Shown here one piece after another: positions 56,289-64,000 of a stretch of 64,000 bases of DNA. Origin of the DNA: Arthrobacter sp. 31Y (GTDB lineage: Bacteria; Actinomycetota; Actinomycetes; Actinomycetales; Micrococcaceae); the NCBI RefSeq assembly GCF_000526335.1, contig NZ_JAFW01000001.1:3844001-3908000 (forward strand), given 5' to 3'. Numbering within the stretch: the first letter of the stretch is position 1; every line of letters begins with the position of its first letter. The notes under the pieces were generated by a model. It worked only from the letters and a program-made list of their open reading frames with translations, was not told where the DNA came from and ran no database searches. Both the position numbers and the translations under genes were made by a program.

Positions 56289-56356
56289 ACCCAACTGAGT
56301 AACAGATCCTGTCGTTCTGAGAGCTCAGAAGGACATGATCTGTTACTCAGTTGGGT
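56289..56356. repeat. 68-base near-perfect palindrome
   Basis: The two 34-base halves (56289-56322 and 56323-56356) are inverted copies with 31 of 34 matches; the outer 20 bases, ACCCAACTGAGTAACAGATC, match perfectly. It fills the gap between the 5' end of nhaA and the 3' end of the SCO4848-like gene, both on the minus strand. As RNA it would be a very long hairpin; as DNA a cruciform. It could be a terminator for the upstream operon or a copy of a dispersed palindromic element. Confidence 0.8.
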
Positions 56357-56361
56357 GAAAC

Positions 56362-56583
56362 TTAGGCGACCAGGCCCGCGATCCCTATGCCCGCCGTCGC
56401 CAGTCCGAGCACCATGGAGATGGTGACCAGCACAACGTGGACCGTGAGGAACTTGGTGGCCTTCCCGGCGGCATCGCGGGCGCGCGGGTCCTTCATGACG
56501 CGCTTCAGGAACTGGGGCCACACCACCAGGGACCAGACGCCGGCAACGATCAGGACTACCGCCAGGATTGCGGGGATCTCCAC
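56362..56583 (-). CDS. SCO4848-family small membrane protein
   Basis: A 73-residue protein with two transmembrane helices: IPAILAVVLIVAGVWSLVVW at ~3-22 and TVHVVLVTISMVLGLATAGIG at ~49-69. The loop QFLKRVMKDPRARDAAGKATKF lies between them, as in the actinobacterial SCO4848 family of unknown function. The GTG at 56583 begins one base after the DUF2505 stop, so it is translationally coupled. The stop lies six bases before the long palindrome. Confidence 0.75.
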   Translation of the reverse strand: MEIPAILAVVLIVAGVWSLVVWPQFLKRVMKDPRARDAAGKATKFLTVHVVLVTISMVLGLATAGIGIAGLVA

Positions 56584-56584
56584 G

Positions 56585-57082
56585 CTAGTGGCTTTCGAGC
56601 CAGGCCTGCGCCTGCTGCGACTGGACGCCCAGTGCCTTGCCCACCATGGGCTCGGCGGCATCGGCGATCTTGCCACCGAGGAACGGCACCGAGGAAGTGA
56701 CGTTGCCCTCGAGTTCGATCCGGGTGCTGGCGCCTTCGGCCACAAGGCGCTGGACCGCAGTGACATCGAGCGGAGCGCCGGAGATCTTCAGGGCAATAGT
56801 GCTGGACCGCGAACCGTCGGCAGCCGGTGCTTCCCACTTCTCGGTCTGGGTAACCTTCAGCGTTTCGCCAACGAACTTGCGGGCGATGTCCGGCAGGCGC
56901 GTGGTGGGCAGCGTGCGAACCGTGGTGGTGGTGAAGGCGCCGGCGGTGTCGCCGTCAACGGTGAACGATTCCAAGGAGCCGCCCACGTATTCGCTGGTGT
57001 GACGCAGGAAATCTTCGTTCACGAAGACTGCGGCTACGCGGTCAACGCTGTGGGGCAGGGTGGTGGATGCACTCAGGGCCAT
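56585..57082 (-). CDS. DUF2505 family protein (SRPBCC-like)
   Basis: 165 residues. MALSASTTLPHSVDRVAAVFVNEDFL at the start in overview is typical of DUF2505, a START/SRPBCC-like hydrophobic-ligand fold found in actinobacteria. Alternating strand regions follow, then VTSSVPFLGGKIADAAEPMVGKALGVQ and a C-terminal amphipathic helix. Ligand and function are unknown. GGAGGACCC precedes the ATG. It is coupled to the SCO4848-like gene. Confidence 0.85.
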   Translation of the reverse strand: MALSASTTLPHSVDRVAAVFVNEDFLRHTSEYVGGSLESFTVDGDTAGAFTTTTVRTLPTTRLPDIARKFVGETLKVTQTEKWEAPAADGSRSSTIALKISGAPLDVTAVQRLVAEGASTRIELEGNVTSSVPFLGGKIADAAEPMVGKALGVQSQQAQAWLESH

Positions 57083-57129
57083 GGGTCCTCCGTGGATGGT
57101 TGTGGTGAAGCTTTTTAGCTCCCAACATC

Positions 57130-58716
57130 CTACGGGGTCTCAGTAGACACCCCTGAACCCTGCTTCCGCTCCGCTTCCTGAAGGTCTATCGCAGCCGCCG
57201 AAATGTTCCTGGCCATGGACGGGAAAATGAAGCCGTGGAAAGGATAAACGCCCAACCAGTAGAGCCTCCCTGCCAAACCGCGGGGGAAGAAGATAGCGCG
57301 CTGTTTGTAGAGGCTCCCGCTGCCGTCGGGCTCTACCGACAACTCAAGCCAGGCGCCGCCCGGGGCCCGCATCTCGGCGCGTAAACGCAGCAGGTGTCCG
57401 CGGTCGATCGCTTCCACCCTCCACCAGTCCACTACCTCGCCCGTGTTCAGGGTTTTGGGGTGCCTGCGTCCGCGCAAGAGCCCCGCCCCGCCTTGCAACT
57501 TGTCCAACCAACCCCGGACCCGCCAAGCCAAGGGAAGGGAGTACCAGCCATTCTTCCCGCCGATGCCCTCAATGATGGTCCACACATGTTCAGGCTTGGC
57601 CTCGCTGTGGAAGGTCCGCTCGTCCAGGAAGACTTTGTAGCCGGCCCAGTCGGGGTCGCTCGGCAGGGGATCAGCGTCAATGCCGGCATTCGCCCACGTG
57701 GTCTCCACCTGGACGTCCCTTTCCTTGCCGAGTGCCAAAGCGACGGCGCGGCGATAAGGGGTCAGGCCGCCGTCGGGCTGCGGGAAATAATTGTCGACGT
57801 CGTGCTCCCGCGACACTGCGTCGTGCTGCAGCGACTGCACCAAAGGCAGGGACATGGACAACGGAATGGGAGTCACCAAGGCCACCCACAGGCCGGCGAG
57901 CTTGGGAGCGGGCACCGGAAGGGCTATGACCAACCGCCGGGGGAGCCCGCGCTCCACGGCGTACTGGTTCATCATGTCCTTGTATTTCAGGACGTCCCGG
58001 GACCCAATGTCGAAAGAGCGGTTCACTTTCTCCGGAAGCGCAGCAGCAGCCACAAGGTAGTGGAGCACATCACGGACTGCGATGGCTTCAACCCGGTTGT
58101 TAACCCAACTGGGTGCGGGCATGACGGGCAGGGTTTCGGCCAAGTGCCGGATCATCTCGAACGACGCCGATCCTGAACCGATCACCACGCCGGCTTGGAA
58201 CACCACGGCGTTCACTGGCGATTCCAGGAACACCCGGCCCACGGTCTCGCGGGATCGCATGTGCGTGGACAGCTCGGTATTCTCCGGGTGCAGCCCGCCC
58301 AGGTAGACGATCCTGTCTACACCGGCATCTGCCGCGGAACCGGCCACGAGCCTGGCCATCGCCTCTTCTTTGGCCTCGAAACCGCTCCCGGAGGCCATCG
58401 AGTGGACCAGGTAGTAGAGGACATCGACGCCCTCCAACGCCTCGGTGAGTCCTTCGGCATCGGACAGGCTGTTTTCGATGATCTCAACGTCGTGGTGCCA
58501 GGGAACATCGGCAATTTTCTGTGGTGTCCGGACCAGGACTTTGACACGGTGACCGGCTTCAAGGAGCCGGGGGACCAGGCGCCCGCCAATGTAGCCGGTG
58601 GCGCCGGTGACCAGCACTGTCTTGGTCTCCTGTGGGGTATTGGAATGCGTAGCTTCCGAAGGCTGCAAAGGAACTCCTGTGGCTGGGGGTAGAGGTAGGC
58701 TGGAATGACCCGGCAT
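57130..58716 (-). CDS. SDR-family NAD(P)-binding protein with DUF2867 domain
   Basis: 528 residues. The N-terminal half is an atypical short-chain dehydrogenase: VLVTGATGYIGGRLVPRLLEAGH (Rossmann motif TGATGYIG near residue 38), VLYYLVHSMASG, DRIVYLGGLHPE and a YxxxK-like region that is not canonical. The C-terminal part is DUF2867 (~365-515), with EHVWTIIEGIGGKNGWYSLPLAWRVRGWLDKLQGG in overview and WWRVEAIDRGHLLRLRAEM. These proteins are usually annotated as nucleoside-diphosphate-sugar epimerase-like; the substrate is unknown. The ATG at 58716 lacks a clear ribosome-binding site, and a start just before the Rossmann motif is possible. It is divergent from mfd. Confidence 0.85.
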   Translation of the reverse strand: MPGHSSLPLPPATGVPLQPSEATHSNTPQETKTVLVTGATGYIGGRLVPRLLEAGHRVKVLVRTPQKIADVPWHHDVEIIENSLSDAEGLTEALEGVDVLYYLVHSMASGSGFEAKEEAMARLVAGSAADAGVDRIVYLGGLHPENTELSTHMRSRETVGRVFLESPVNAVVFQAGVVIGSGSASFEMIRHLAETLPVMPAPSWVNNRVEAIAVRDVLHYLVAAAALPEKVNRSFDIGSRDVLKYKDMMNQYAVERGLPRRLVIALPVPAPKLAGLWVALVTPIPLSMSLPLVQSLQHDAVSREHDVDNYFPQPDGGLTPYRRAVALALGKERDVQVETTWANAGIDADPLPSDPDWAGYKVFLDERTFHSEAKPEHVWTIIEGIGGKNGWYSLPLAWRVRGWLDKLQGGAGLLRGRRHPKTLNTGEVVDWWRVEAIDRGHLLRLRAEMRAPGGAWLELSVEPDGSGSLYKQRAIFFPRGLAGRLYWLGVYPFHGFIFPSMARNISAAAIDLQEAERKQGSGVSTETP

Positions 58717-58777
58717 TCATCTGAATTTCCGGGCATTTGTGTTGCCTGCCCTTGGACCCACCCTAGGAGTTTCTGCC

Positions 58778-61700
58778 ATGAGCCTCAACGGTCTGCGCCG
58801 CGCACTGGCGGAGGACAAGACTTTTGCGCGCGTCCGCACGGAGGCGCAGCGGTCCTTCAACGACCGGAACGCCGACTACCAGATCAGTGCCCCCCAAGGG
58901 ATGCGCGCGGTGTTGTTGGCCGAAATGGCCGACGCCCTGGCCTCGGCTGGTGTCGAAAACGACAGTGCTCCCGTGGTCCTGGCAGTCACCGCAACCGGCC
59001 GTGAAGCCGAGGACCTCACCGCGGCGCTCGCCTCTTACCTCCCCGCAGAGTCCGTGGCCACGTTCCCCAGTTGGGAGACGCTCCCGCATGAGCGGCTTTC
59101 GCCACGCTCGGACACGGTTGGCCGCCGGCTTTCCGTCCTGCGGCGCCTGACACACCCGGAAAGCTCGACGGCGGCCCCCTTGCGTGTGGTGGTGGCCCCG
59201 GTTCGCGCTGTGGTCCAGCCGATTGTGGCGGGCTTGGGTGACTTGGTTCCCGTCACCTTGCAGGTGGGGCAGGAACGATCTTTCACTGAAGTTGTCAGGG
59301 CGTTGTCCGACGCCGCGTATGCCCGCGTTGACATGGTGACGCACCGTGGCGAATTCGCAGTCCGAGGCGGCATCCTTGACGTCTTCCCGCCCACCGAGGA
59401 CCACCCCATCCGCGTGGAGTTCTTTGGTGACGAAGTAGACCAGATGCGCTGGTTCGCTGTGGCCGACCAGCGCTCGCTGTCAGCACCCGGCATCCACCAC
59501 CCCACCGAACTGCACGCCCCGCCGTGCCGGGAAATCCTGATCACGGCTTCGGTGATGTCCCGTGCGGCCAAGCTCAAGGCAGACATGCCTGCCGCGGCCG
59601 ACATGCTGGAGAAGATTGCCGGTGGCATCGCCGTTGAAGGCATGGAATCCCTGGCCCCCGTACTGGTGGATGCCATGGTTCCGTTTGTGGACCAGTTCCC
59701 TGCCGGCTCGCTTTCGGTGGTCATCGAACCGGAAAAGGTGCGCACACGCGCGCACGATCTCGCAGCCACCAATGAAGAGTTCTTGGAAGCTGCCTGGTCA
59801 ACGGCGTCCGACGGCGGTGCGGCGCCCCTTGACCTGTCCTCCCAGGCATCCACCGACCTGCACGCTGCCAGTTTCCGTTCACTCACCGACACCCGCTCAG
59901 CTGCCTTGGAACATGGCGTGTCCTGGTGGTCCATCACGTCTCTTGCCTCCGATGAGGACCTGGTCCTGGACATCGATGTGCTCAACATGCGTGCCCGTGA
60001 ACCTCGTGGCTACCAGGGTGACGTGGCCGAGATGCTGGAGTTCATTGGCTCCCGCGTGCGTGAGCAATGGCGTGTAGTGGTGGTGACGGACGGTCCAGGG
60101 CCCGCCCAGCGCTTGGCGGAGCTGTTCCACGACGCGGAGATTCCTTGTTCCCGGGTGGAGTCCCTGGACGAGGAACCCCAGGCGGGCATCATTGAGGTGA
60201 CCACTGCCGCCGTCGGCCGCGGTTTTGTTCTGGACGGCCTCAAACTTGGACTGTTGACCGAAGCTGATCTATTGGGCCGTGCCACGGCCAGCTCCACCAA
60301 GGACATGCGCCGCATGCCGTCCAAACGGCGCAATGCCGTGGACCCGCTGCAGCTGCACGCGGGTGATTTCGTGGTGCACGAGCAGCACGGCATTGGCCGG
60401 TTTGTGGAGCTCATCCAGCGCAAGGTGGCCGGTACGTCCTCCTCCGATGCCGGGCTGCGCGAGTACCTGGTGCTGGAGTATGCGCCGTCCAAGCGTGGCG
60501 CACCGGGGGACCGGCTCTTCGTACCAACCGACCAGCTGGACCAGGTGACCCGCTACGTGGGTGGCGACGCGCCTGCGTTGAGCAAGATGGGCGGCGCGGA
60601 CTGGGCCAGCACCAAGTCCAAGGCACGCAAGGCCGTCAAGGAAATCGCCGGTGAGCTGATCCGGTTGTACTCCGCCCGCATGGCCTCACGGGGTCATGCC
60701 TTCGCGCCGGACACTCCTTGGCAGCGCGAGCTTGAGGAAGCCTTCCCTTACGTGGAAACGCCGGACCAGTTGACCACCATCAACGAGGTCAAAGCGGACA
60801 TGGAGCGGGAAATCCCCATGGACCGTCTGGTCTCCGGCGATGTTGGCTACGGCAAGACCGAGATTGCCGTCCGGGCGGCCTTCAAAGCCGTTCAGGACGG
60901 CAAGCAGGTGGCGGTTCTGGTGCCCACCACGCTGTTGGCCCAGCAGCACTACGAAACGTTTACTGAGCGCTTTTCCGGCTTCCCCCTGCGGGTCAAGCCA
61001 CTGTCCCGCTTCCAGAGCAGCAAGGAAGCCAAGGAAACAGCTGAGGGCGTCAAGAGCGGCGCCGTGGATGTGGTGATCGGCACCCATCGGCTCCTGTCCA
61101 AAGACTTCCAGTTCAAGGACCTCGGCCTGGTGATCGTTGACGAGGAGCAGCGCTTCGGTGTGGAGCACAAGGAAGCCCTCAAGAAAATGCGCACCAACGT
61201 GGATGTGCTGGCCATGAGTGCGACGCCGATTCCGCGAACCCTGGAAATGTCGCTGACGGGCATCCGCGAAACGTCCACCTTGGCCACGCCGCCGGAGGAA
61301 CGCCACCCCGTGCTGACCTACGTGGGTCCGTACACCAACAAGCAGACCTCCGCTGCGATCCGTCGTGAACTCATGCGCGAAGGCCAGGTGTTCTTCGTCC
61401 ACAACCGCGTCTCATCCATTGAGCGGATCGCAGCGCAGATCCGTGAACTGGTCCCTGAAGCCCGGGTGGAAGTGGCGCACGGACAGATGTCGGAGAGCCG
61501 CCTTGAGAAAATCATTGTGGACTTCTGGGAGAAGCGTTTCGACGTCCTCGTCTGCACCACCATCATCGAAACCGGCCTGGATATCTCCAACGCCAACACC
61601 TTGATTGTGGATGGGGCTGACAAATATGGCCTCTCGCAGCTCCACCAGCTCCGCGGCCGCGTTGGCCGTGGCCGGGAACGTGCCTACGCCTACTTCCTGT

Positions 61701-62410
61701 ACCCCTCGGAAAAACCCTTGGGCGAAGTGGCGTTGGAGCGCCTGAAAGCCGTGGCAGCCCACAACGAGCTCGGTGCCGGTATGCAGTTGGCCATGAAGGA
61801 CCTGGAAATCCGCGGTGCGGGCAACCTGCTGGGTGGCGAACAATCCGGGCACATCCAGGGCGTGGGCTTCGACCTCTACATCCGTCTGGTGGGCGAGGCT
61901 GTTGCCGAATACCGTGGCGAGGCCGAAGAGAAGGCCGCCGAGATGAAAATCGAGCTGCCCGTCAACGCCCACCTGCCGCACGACTACGTACCCGGAGAAA
62001 GGTTGCGCCTGGAGGCGTACCGGAAACTGGCGTCCGCCATCACCTACGAGGCCATCGACGAAGTGCTGGCCGAACTCGTGGACCGCTACGGGGAGCCGCC
62101 GCTACCTGCCCAAAACCTCATTGCCGTGGCCCGCTTCCGGGTAGGTGCGCGCGAAGCCGGCCTGTCCGACGTCGCACTCCAAGGCAACTTCATCCGCTTC
62201 TCGCCGGCGCAACTGCCGGAGTCCAAAACCATGCGCCTGAACCGCATGTATCCGGGCTCGCAGGTGAAGCCTGCCTTGGACTCGGTGCTGATTCCCAAGC
62301 CCAAGACGGCGAGGATCGGCGGACGGGACCTCCAGGATGCCGAGATCCTTCAATGGGCCAACAACGTCATTGAAGCAATTTTTGCTGATGTACCCGTAAA
62401 GGCTGGCTAA
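58778..62410 (+). CDS. mfd: Transcription-repair coupling factor Mfd
   Basis: Removes RNA polymerase stalled at lesions and recruits UvrA. 1210 residues from ATG 58778 (TAGGAG upstream). Modules in order: UvrB-like region (~1-360), RNA-polymerase-interacting domain (~490-580; LHAGDFVVHEQHGIGRFVEL), and the translocase domains with Walker A GDVGYGKTE (Lys693), DEEQRFGVEHKE (Asp788), SATPIPRTLEMSLTGIR and IIETGLDISNANTLIVDGADKYGLSQLHQLRGRVGR in overview. A C-terminal autoinhibitory domain (~1035-1180) follows. A TAGGCT hexamer at 58696-58701 may be its -10. It ends five bases before the next gene. Confidence 0.97.
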   Translation: MSLNGLRRALAEDKTFARVRTEAQRSFNDRNADYQISAPQGMRAVLLAEMADALASAGVENDSAPVVLAVTATGREAEDLTAALASYLPAESVATFPSWETLPHERLSPRSDTVGRRLSVLRRLTHPESSTAAPLRVVVAPVRAVVQPIVAGLGDLVPVTLQVGQERSFTEVVRALSDAAYARVDMVTHRGEFAVRGGILDVFPPTEDHPIRVEFFGDEVDQMRWFAVADQRSLSAPGIHHPTELHAPPCREILITASVMSRAAKLKADMPAAADMLEKIAGGIAVEGMESLAPVLVDAMVPFVDQFPAGSLSVVIEPEKVRTRAHDLAATNEEFLEAAWSTASDGGAAPLDLSSQASTDLHAASFRSLTDTRSAALEHGVSWWSITSLASDEDLVLDIDVLNMRAREPRGYQGDVAEMLEFIGSRVREQWRVVVVTDGPGPAQRLAELFHDAEIPCSRVESLDEEPQAGIIEVTTAAVGRGFVLDGLKLGLLTEADLLGRATASSTKDMRRMPSKRRNAVDPLQLHAGDFVVHEQHGIGRFVELIQRKVAGTSSSDAGLREYLVLEYAPSKRGAPGDRLFVPTDQLDQVTRYVGGDAPALSKMGGADWASTKSKARKAVKEIAGELIRLYSARMASRGHAFAPDTPWQRELEEAFPYVETPDQLTTINEVKADMEREIPMDRLVSGDVGYGKTEIAVRAAFKAVQDGKQVAVLVPTTLLAQQHYETFTERFSGFPLRVKPLSRFQSSKEAKETAEGVKSGAVDVVIGTHRLLSKDFQFKDLGLVIVDEEQRFGVEHKEALKKMRTNVDVLAMSATPIPRTLEMSLTGIRETSTLATPPEERHPVLTYVGPYTNKQTSAAIRRELMREGQVFFVHNRVSSIERIAAQIRELVPEARVEVAHGQMSESRLEKIIVDFWEKRFDVLVCTTIIETGLDISNANTLIVDGADKYGLSQLHQLRGRVGRGRERAYAYFLYPSEKPLGEVALERLKAVAAHNELGAGMQLAMKDLEIRGAGNLLGGEQSGHIQGVGFDLYIRLVGEAVAEYRGEAEEKAAEMKIELPVNAHLPHDYVPGERLRLEAYRKLASAITYEAIDEVLAELVDRYGEPPLPAQNLIAVARFRVGAREAGLSDVALQGNFIRFSPAQLPESKTMRLNRMYPGSQVKPALDSVLIPKPKTARIGGRDLQDAEILQWANNVIEAIFADVPVKAG

Positions 62411-62414
62411 CTGC

Positions 62415-63224
62415 ATGATGGGAGGACATCACGCCGCGTCGGGAGCCGCGGCGTGGATAGCCATTGCCTCTACCGGCCCGTACGCCTTGGGTTGGTACCC
62501 GTTGGATTCCACCGGGATCCTGATCGGCGCCATGGCGACGGCGGGAACTGCTTTGGTTGTGGACTGGGACCACCGGCACAGTACCATCGCGAATTCGCTG
62601 CCGCCGCTGTCCAATGTGATTGCGGTGGGGATTGAAAAAGCCAGCGGCGGGCACCGGCAGGGGACGCACTCCCTGTTGGGGGCTTCGGCATTTGTGGTGC
62701 TTGCAGCCATGGCGGCGCAATTTCAGATGGTGACGCCGGTAGGCAAGCTTTCCATCGGCGCTGGCTTGCTGTGCATGTTCATGATCAACCTGGCGGCCAA
62801 GGCATTGAACCTGTTCCCAAAGTCAGGCTGGATTACCAACTGGTTGTTCGCGGTGGTGATGGCCGGCCTGGTGACGTGGTTTGCGCCGGATCAATGGGGC
62901 TGGTTGCCGCTGTCCATGCTCACTGGGGTAGTGGTGCACATAGTGGGGGACATGATCACAGTTGGCGGGGTCCCACTCCTGTGGCCCATTGTCATCAAAC
63001 CACCGAAGTTCCTGCGCAAATCCGTGATCCGGGGAATTTGGCGGCCGAATGGCGCCTTCTCCATCCCCTTGCTGGGACGTGCTGGTTCCCGACGTGAGTG
63101 GTTGGTTCTGATACCCGTCAGCGGCTACGCCATGGTGGGCATGGGAGCCGCCGCGTGGACGCTGGCGCAGCAGCATTGGCCTGGTGTTCTGGCCGCTCTG
63201 GGCGGGGTAGTTCAACTGCCTTAG
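62415..63224 (+). CDS. Membrane-bound metal-dependent hydrolase (DUF457/YdjM-like)
   Basis: 269 residues with about five transmembrane segments. Metal-binding residues typical of the family appear in GGHHAASGAAAWIA (residues 3-16), VVDWDHRHSTIANSL (D-D-H) and GGHRQGTHSLLG, with a final histidine/aspartate pair in VVHIVGDMITVGGVPLLWP. Homologues such as YdjM are DNA-damage-regulated membrane proteins of unknown substrate. The ATG lies five bases after mfd, which suggests co-transcription; a link to repair is inferred only from this. Confidence 0.85.
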   Translation: MMGGHHAASGAAAWIAIASTGPYALGWYPLDSTGILIGAMATAGTALVVDWDHRHSTIANSLPPLSNVIAVGIEKASGGHRQGTHSLLGASAFVVLAAMAAQFQMVTPVGKLSIGAGLLCMFMINLAAKALNLFPKSGWITNWLFAVVMAGLVTWFAPDQWGWLPLSMLTGVVVHIVGDMITVGGVPLLWPIVIKPPKFLRKSVIRGIWRPNGAFSIPLLGRAGSRREWLVLIPVSGYAMVGMGAAAWTLAQQHWPGVLAALGGVVQLP

Positions 63225-63236
63225 CGGGACTCCGCG

Positions 63237-64000
63237 TCAGCAGCTTGTCACGTTGTTGGCCACCACGTTCCCGGGTGCATCCTCGAGCATCATGGTGCCG
63301 GCCTGGCAGGTGACGTTGTCCGTCACCACCACGTTCTCCAGGTCGCCATGGAAATTGAGCCAGGGGCCCTGAAGGTTGAAGAATTCGTTGTTCTCGACCG
63401 TCACATCGTGAACCGCTGCGGTGCCGCCGTCGTAGTACCCGGTTTTGATGCCGTCGGGCGAATCCCAAAAACGGTTACCGTCCACGGTGATGTTGTAGAT
63501 TTCATGCGTGCCAACGGCCAATTGCAGGCCGGAACCGTGAGATCCACCGCGGACGTCATTGTTGCGATACGTCACATCATGAACGGAGGCGCCCAGGGCC
63601 TGGGCAACGAGGCCGTCGTCGCCATCAGCTCCCTGCCGCTGGTCAACCGTGTTGCCTTCCACCAAGCCGTCATGGGAATCGGTGATGTGAATGCCGTCCA
63701 ACTGGTCGTAGCGGCCGCTGCTGGTCACAATCGTCCGGCTCTCACGCACGCAGAAATTGCTGCTGGCCACCACCGCGATGGAATAAGTGTAGGGATTCCG
63801 GGTGGTGACGCCCTCTACCAAGGCGTTGGTGGAGTGACGGACATCCACCAAGTACTCGTGCAGGCGTCCCGGAAGGTTCCCGTCCAGCTGGTCACCACTT
63901 TGGTCCGCGGTGAGCTGCGAGATGGTCACGTTCTGTGCGCCGTTGGTGGTGATCAACGGGTGGCCTCCGAGGGGCCCCTCAAACTCAAGAAAATCCGGGC
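63237..64000 (-). CDS. Right-handed parallel beta-helix repeat protein, C-terminal part
   Basis: The frame is open from the right edge to a stop at 63237 (about 254 residues visible); the internal TTG at 63956 is not a real start, since in-frame codons continue to 64000 (ending LEFEGPLGGHPL before it). The sequence consists of regularly spaced turns such as NVTISQLTAD, NALVEGVTTRNPYTYS, DGIHITDSHDGLVEGNTV, HDVTYRNNDVRGGSHGSGL, YNITVDGNRFWDSPDGI and HDVTVENNEFFN, the asparagine-rich ladder of parallel beta-helix (pectate-lyase-like) proteins. Two cysteines near the end (TCQ, TSC) suggest a disulfide in a secreted protein. Substrate unknown. Confidence 0.8.
   Translation of the reverse strand, partial: PDFLEFEGPLGGHPLITTNGAQNVTISQLTADQSGDQLDGNLPGRLHEYLVDVRHSTNALVEGVTTRNPYTYSIAVVASSNFCVRESRTIVTSSGRYDQLDGIHITDSHDGLVEGNTVDQRQGADGDDGLVAQALGASVHDVTYRNNDVRGGSHGSGLQLAVGTHEIYNITVDGNRFWDSPDGIKTGYYDGGTAAVHDVTVENNEFFNLQGPWLNFHGDLENVVVTDNVTCQAGTMMLEDAPGNVVANNVTSC

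Overview
The window looks like a chromosomal segment of an Arthrobacter/Paenarthrobacter-type actinobacterium (Micrococcaceae). The basis is GC-rich coding sequence, a WhiB regulator, resuscitation-promoting factor RpfB, actinobacteria-restricted families (TIGR03089, DUF3499, DUF5719, DUF2505, SCO4848), SufU-type Fe-S assembly, many GTG starts, and two gene orders that match conserved actinobacterial blocks. The genus is an inference from gene content, not from a search.

Layout. (1) 0-14 kb: an LCP-type protein (cut by the left edge), purE and purK on the minus strand, a GtrA-like membrane protein, TIGR03089, whiB, a very long GT2 membrane glycosyltransferase with a DUF5719 partner, a zincin-like protein, DUF3499, a Trm112-like protein and sahH. 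This parallels the mycobacterial Rv3248c-Rv3277 neighbourhood of purines, cell-envelope glycans and WhiB2. An L,D-transpeptidase follows. (2) 14-19 kb: pentapeptide-repeat protein, divergent RDD/SpoIIM pair, TIGR01906 membrane protein and a small unknown membrane protein preceded by four helically phased TAGGTG repeats. (3) 19-31 kb: an acyl-CoA ligase and a protein mannosyltransferase (minus), divergent rsmI, a succinate-semialdehyde dehydrogenase, and the moxR-DUF58-transglutaminase operon. (4) 31-37 kb: tatD-rpfB-ksgA-ispE and an ABC-F ATPase, again in mycobacterial order. (5) 37-39 kb: a repeat-rich gap holding an intact IS3-family element with inverted ends and a 3-bp target duplication, then a VOC protein and a TetR regulator. 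(6) 40-44 kb: tRNA-Gln(TTG), glmU-prs, rplY, pth. (7) 44-53 kb: three consecutive giant ATPase regulators of the LuxR/LAL (STAND) type inserted between pth and mfd, the third without a DNA-binding domain and preceded by a hairpin-rich stretch. (8) 53-64 kb: sufS-sufU, nhaA, SCO4848-DUF2505, an SDR/DUF2867 protein, mfd, a membrane metal-dependent hydrolase and the C-terminal part of a parallel beta-helix protein cut by the right edge.

Functionally the window is mostly housekeeping: purine and PRPP supply, peptidoglycan precursor and envelope assembly (glmU, ispE, L,D-transpeptidase, PMT, GT2), rRNA modification (rsmI, ksgA), translation (pth, rplY), Fe-S assembly and transcription-coupled repair (mfd). 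Several genes (purK, SpoIIM, pmt, rsmI, tatD, ksgA, pth) have a TAnnnT -10 hexamer 6-7 bases before the start codon, the signature of leaderless transcripts. The most unusual parts are the LAL cluster with its possible RNA and shared upstream motif, the rpfB leader attenuator, the whiB operator-like palindrome, the phased TAGGTG array and a 68-base palindrome next to nhaA. All functional statements come from reading motifs and gene order; no database search was run.
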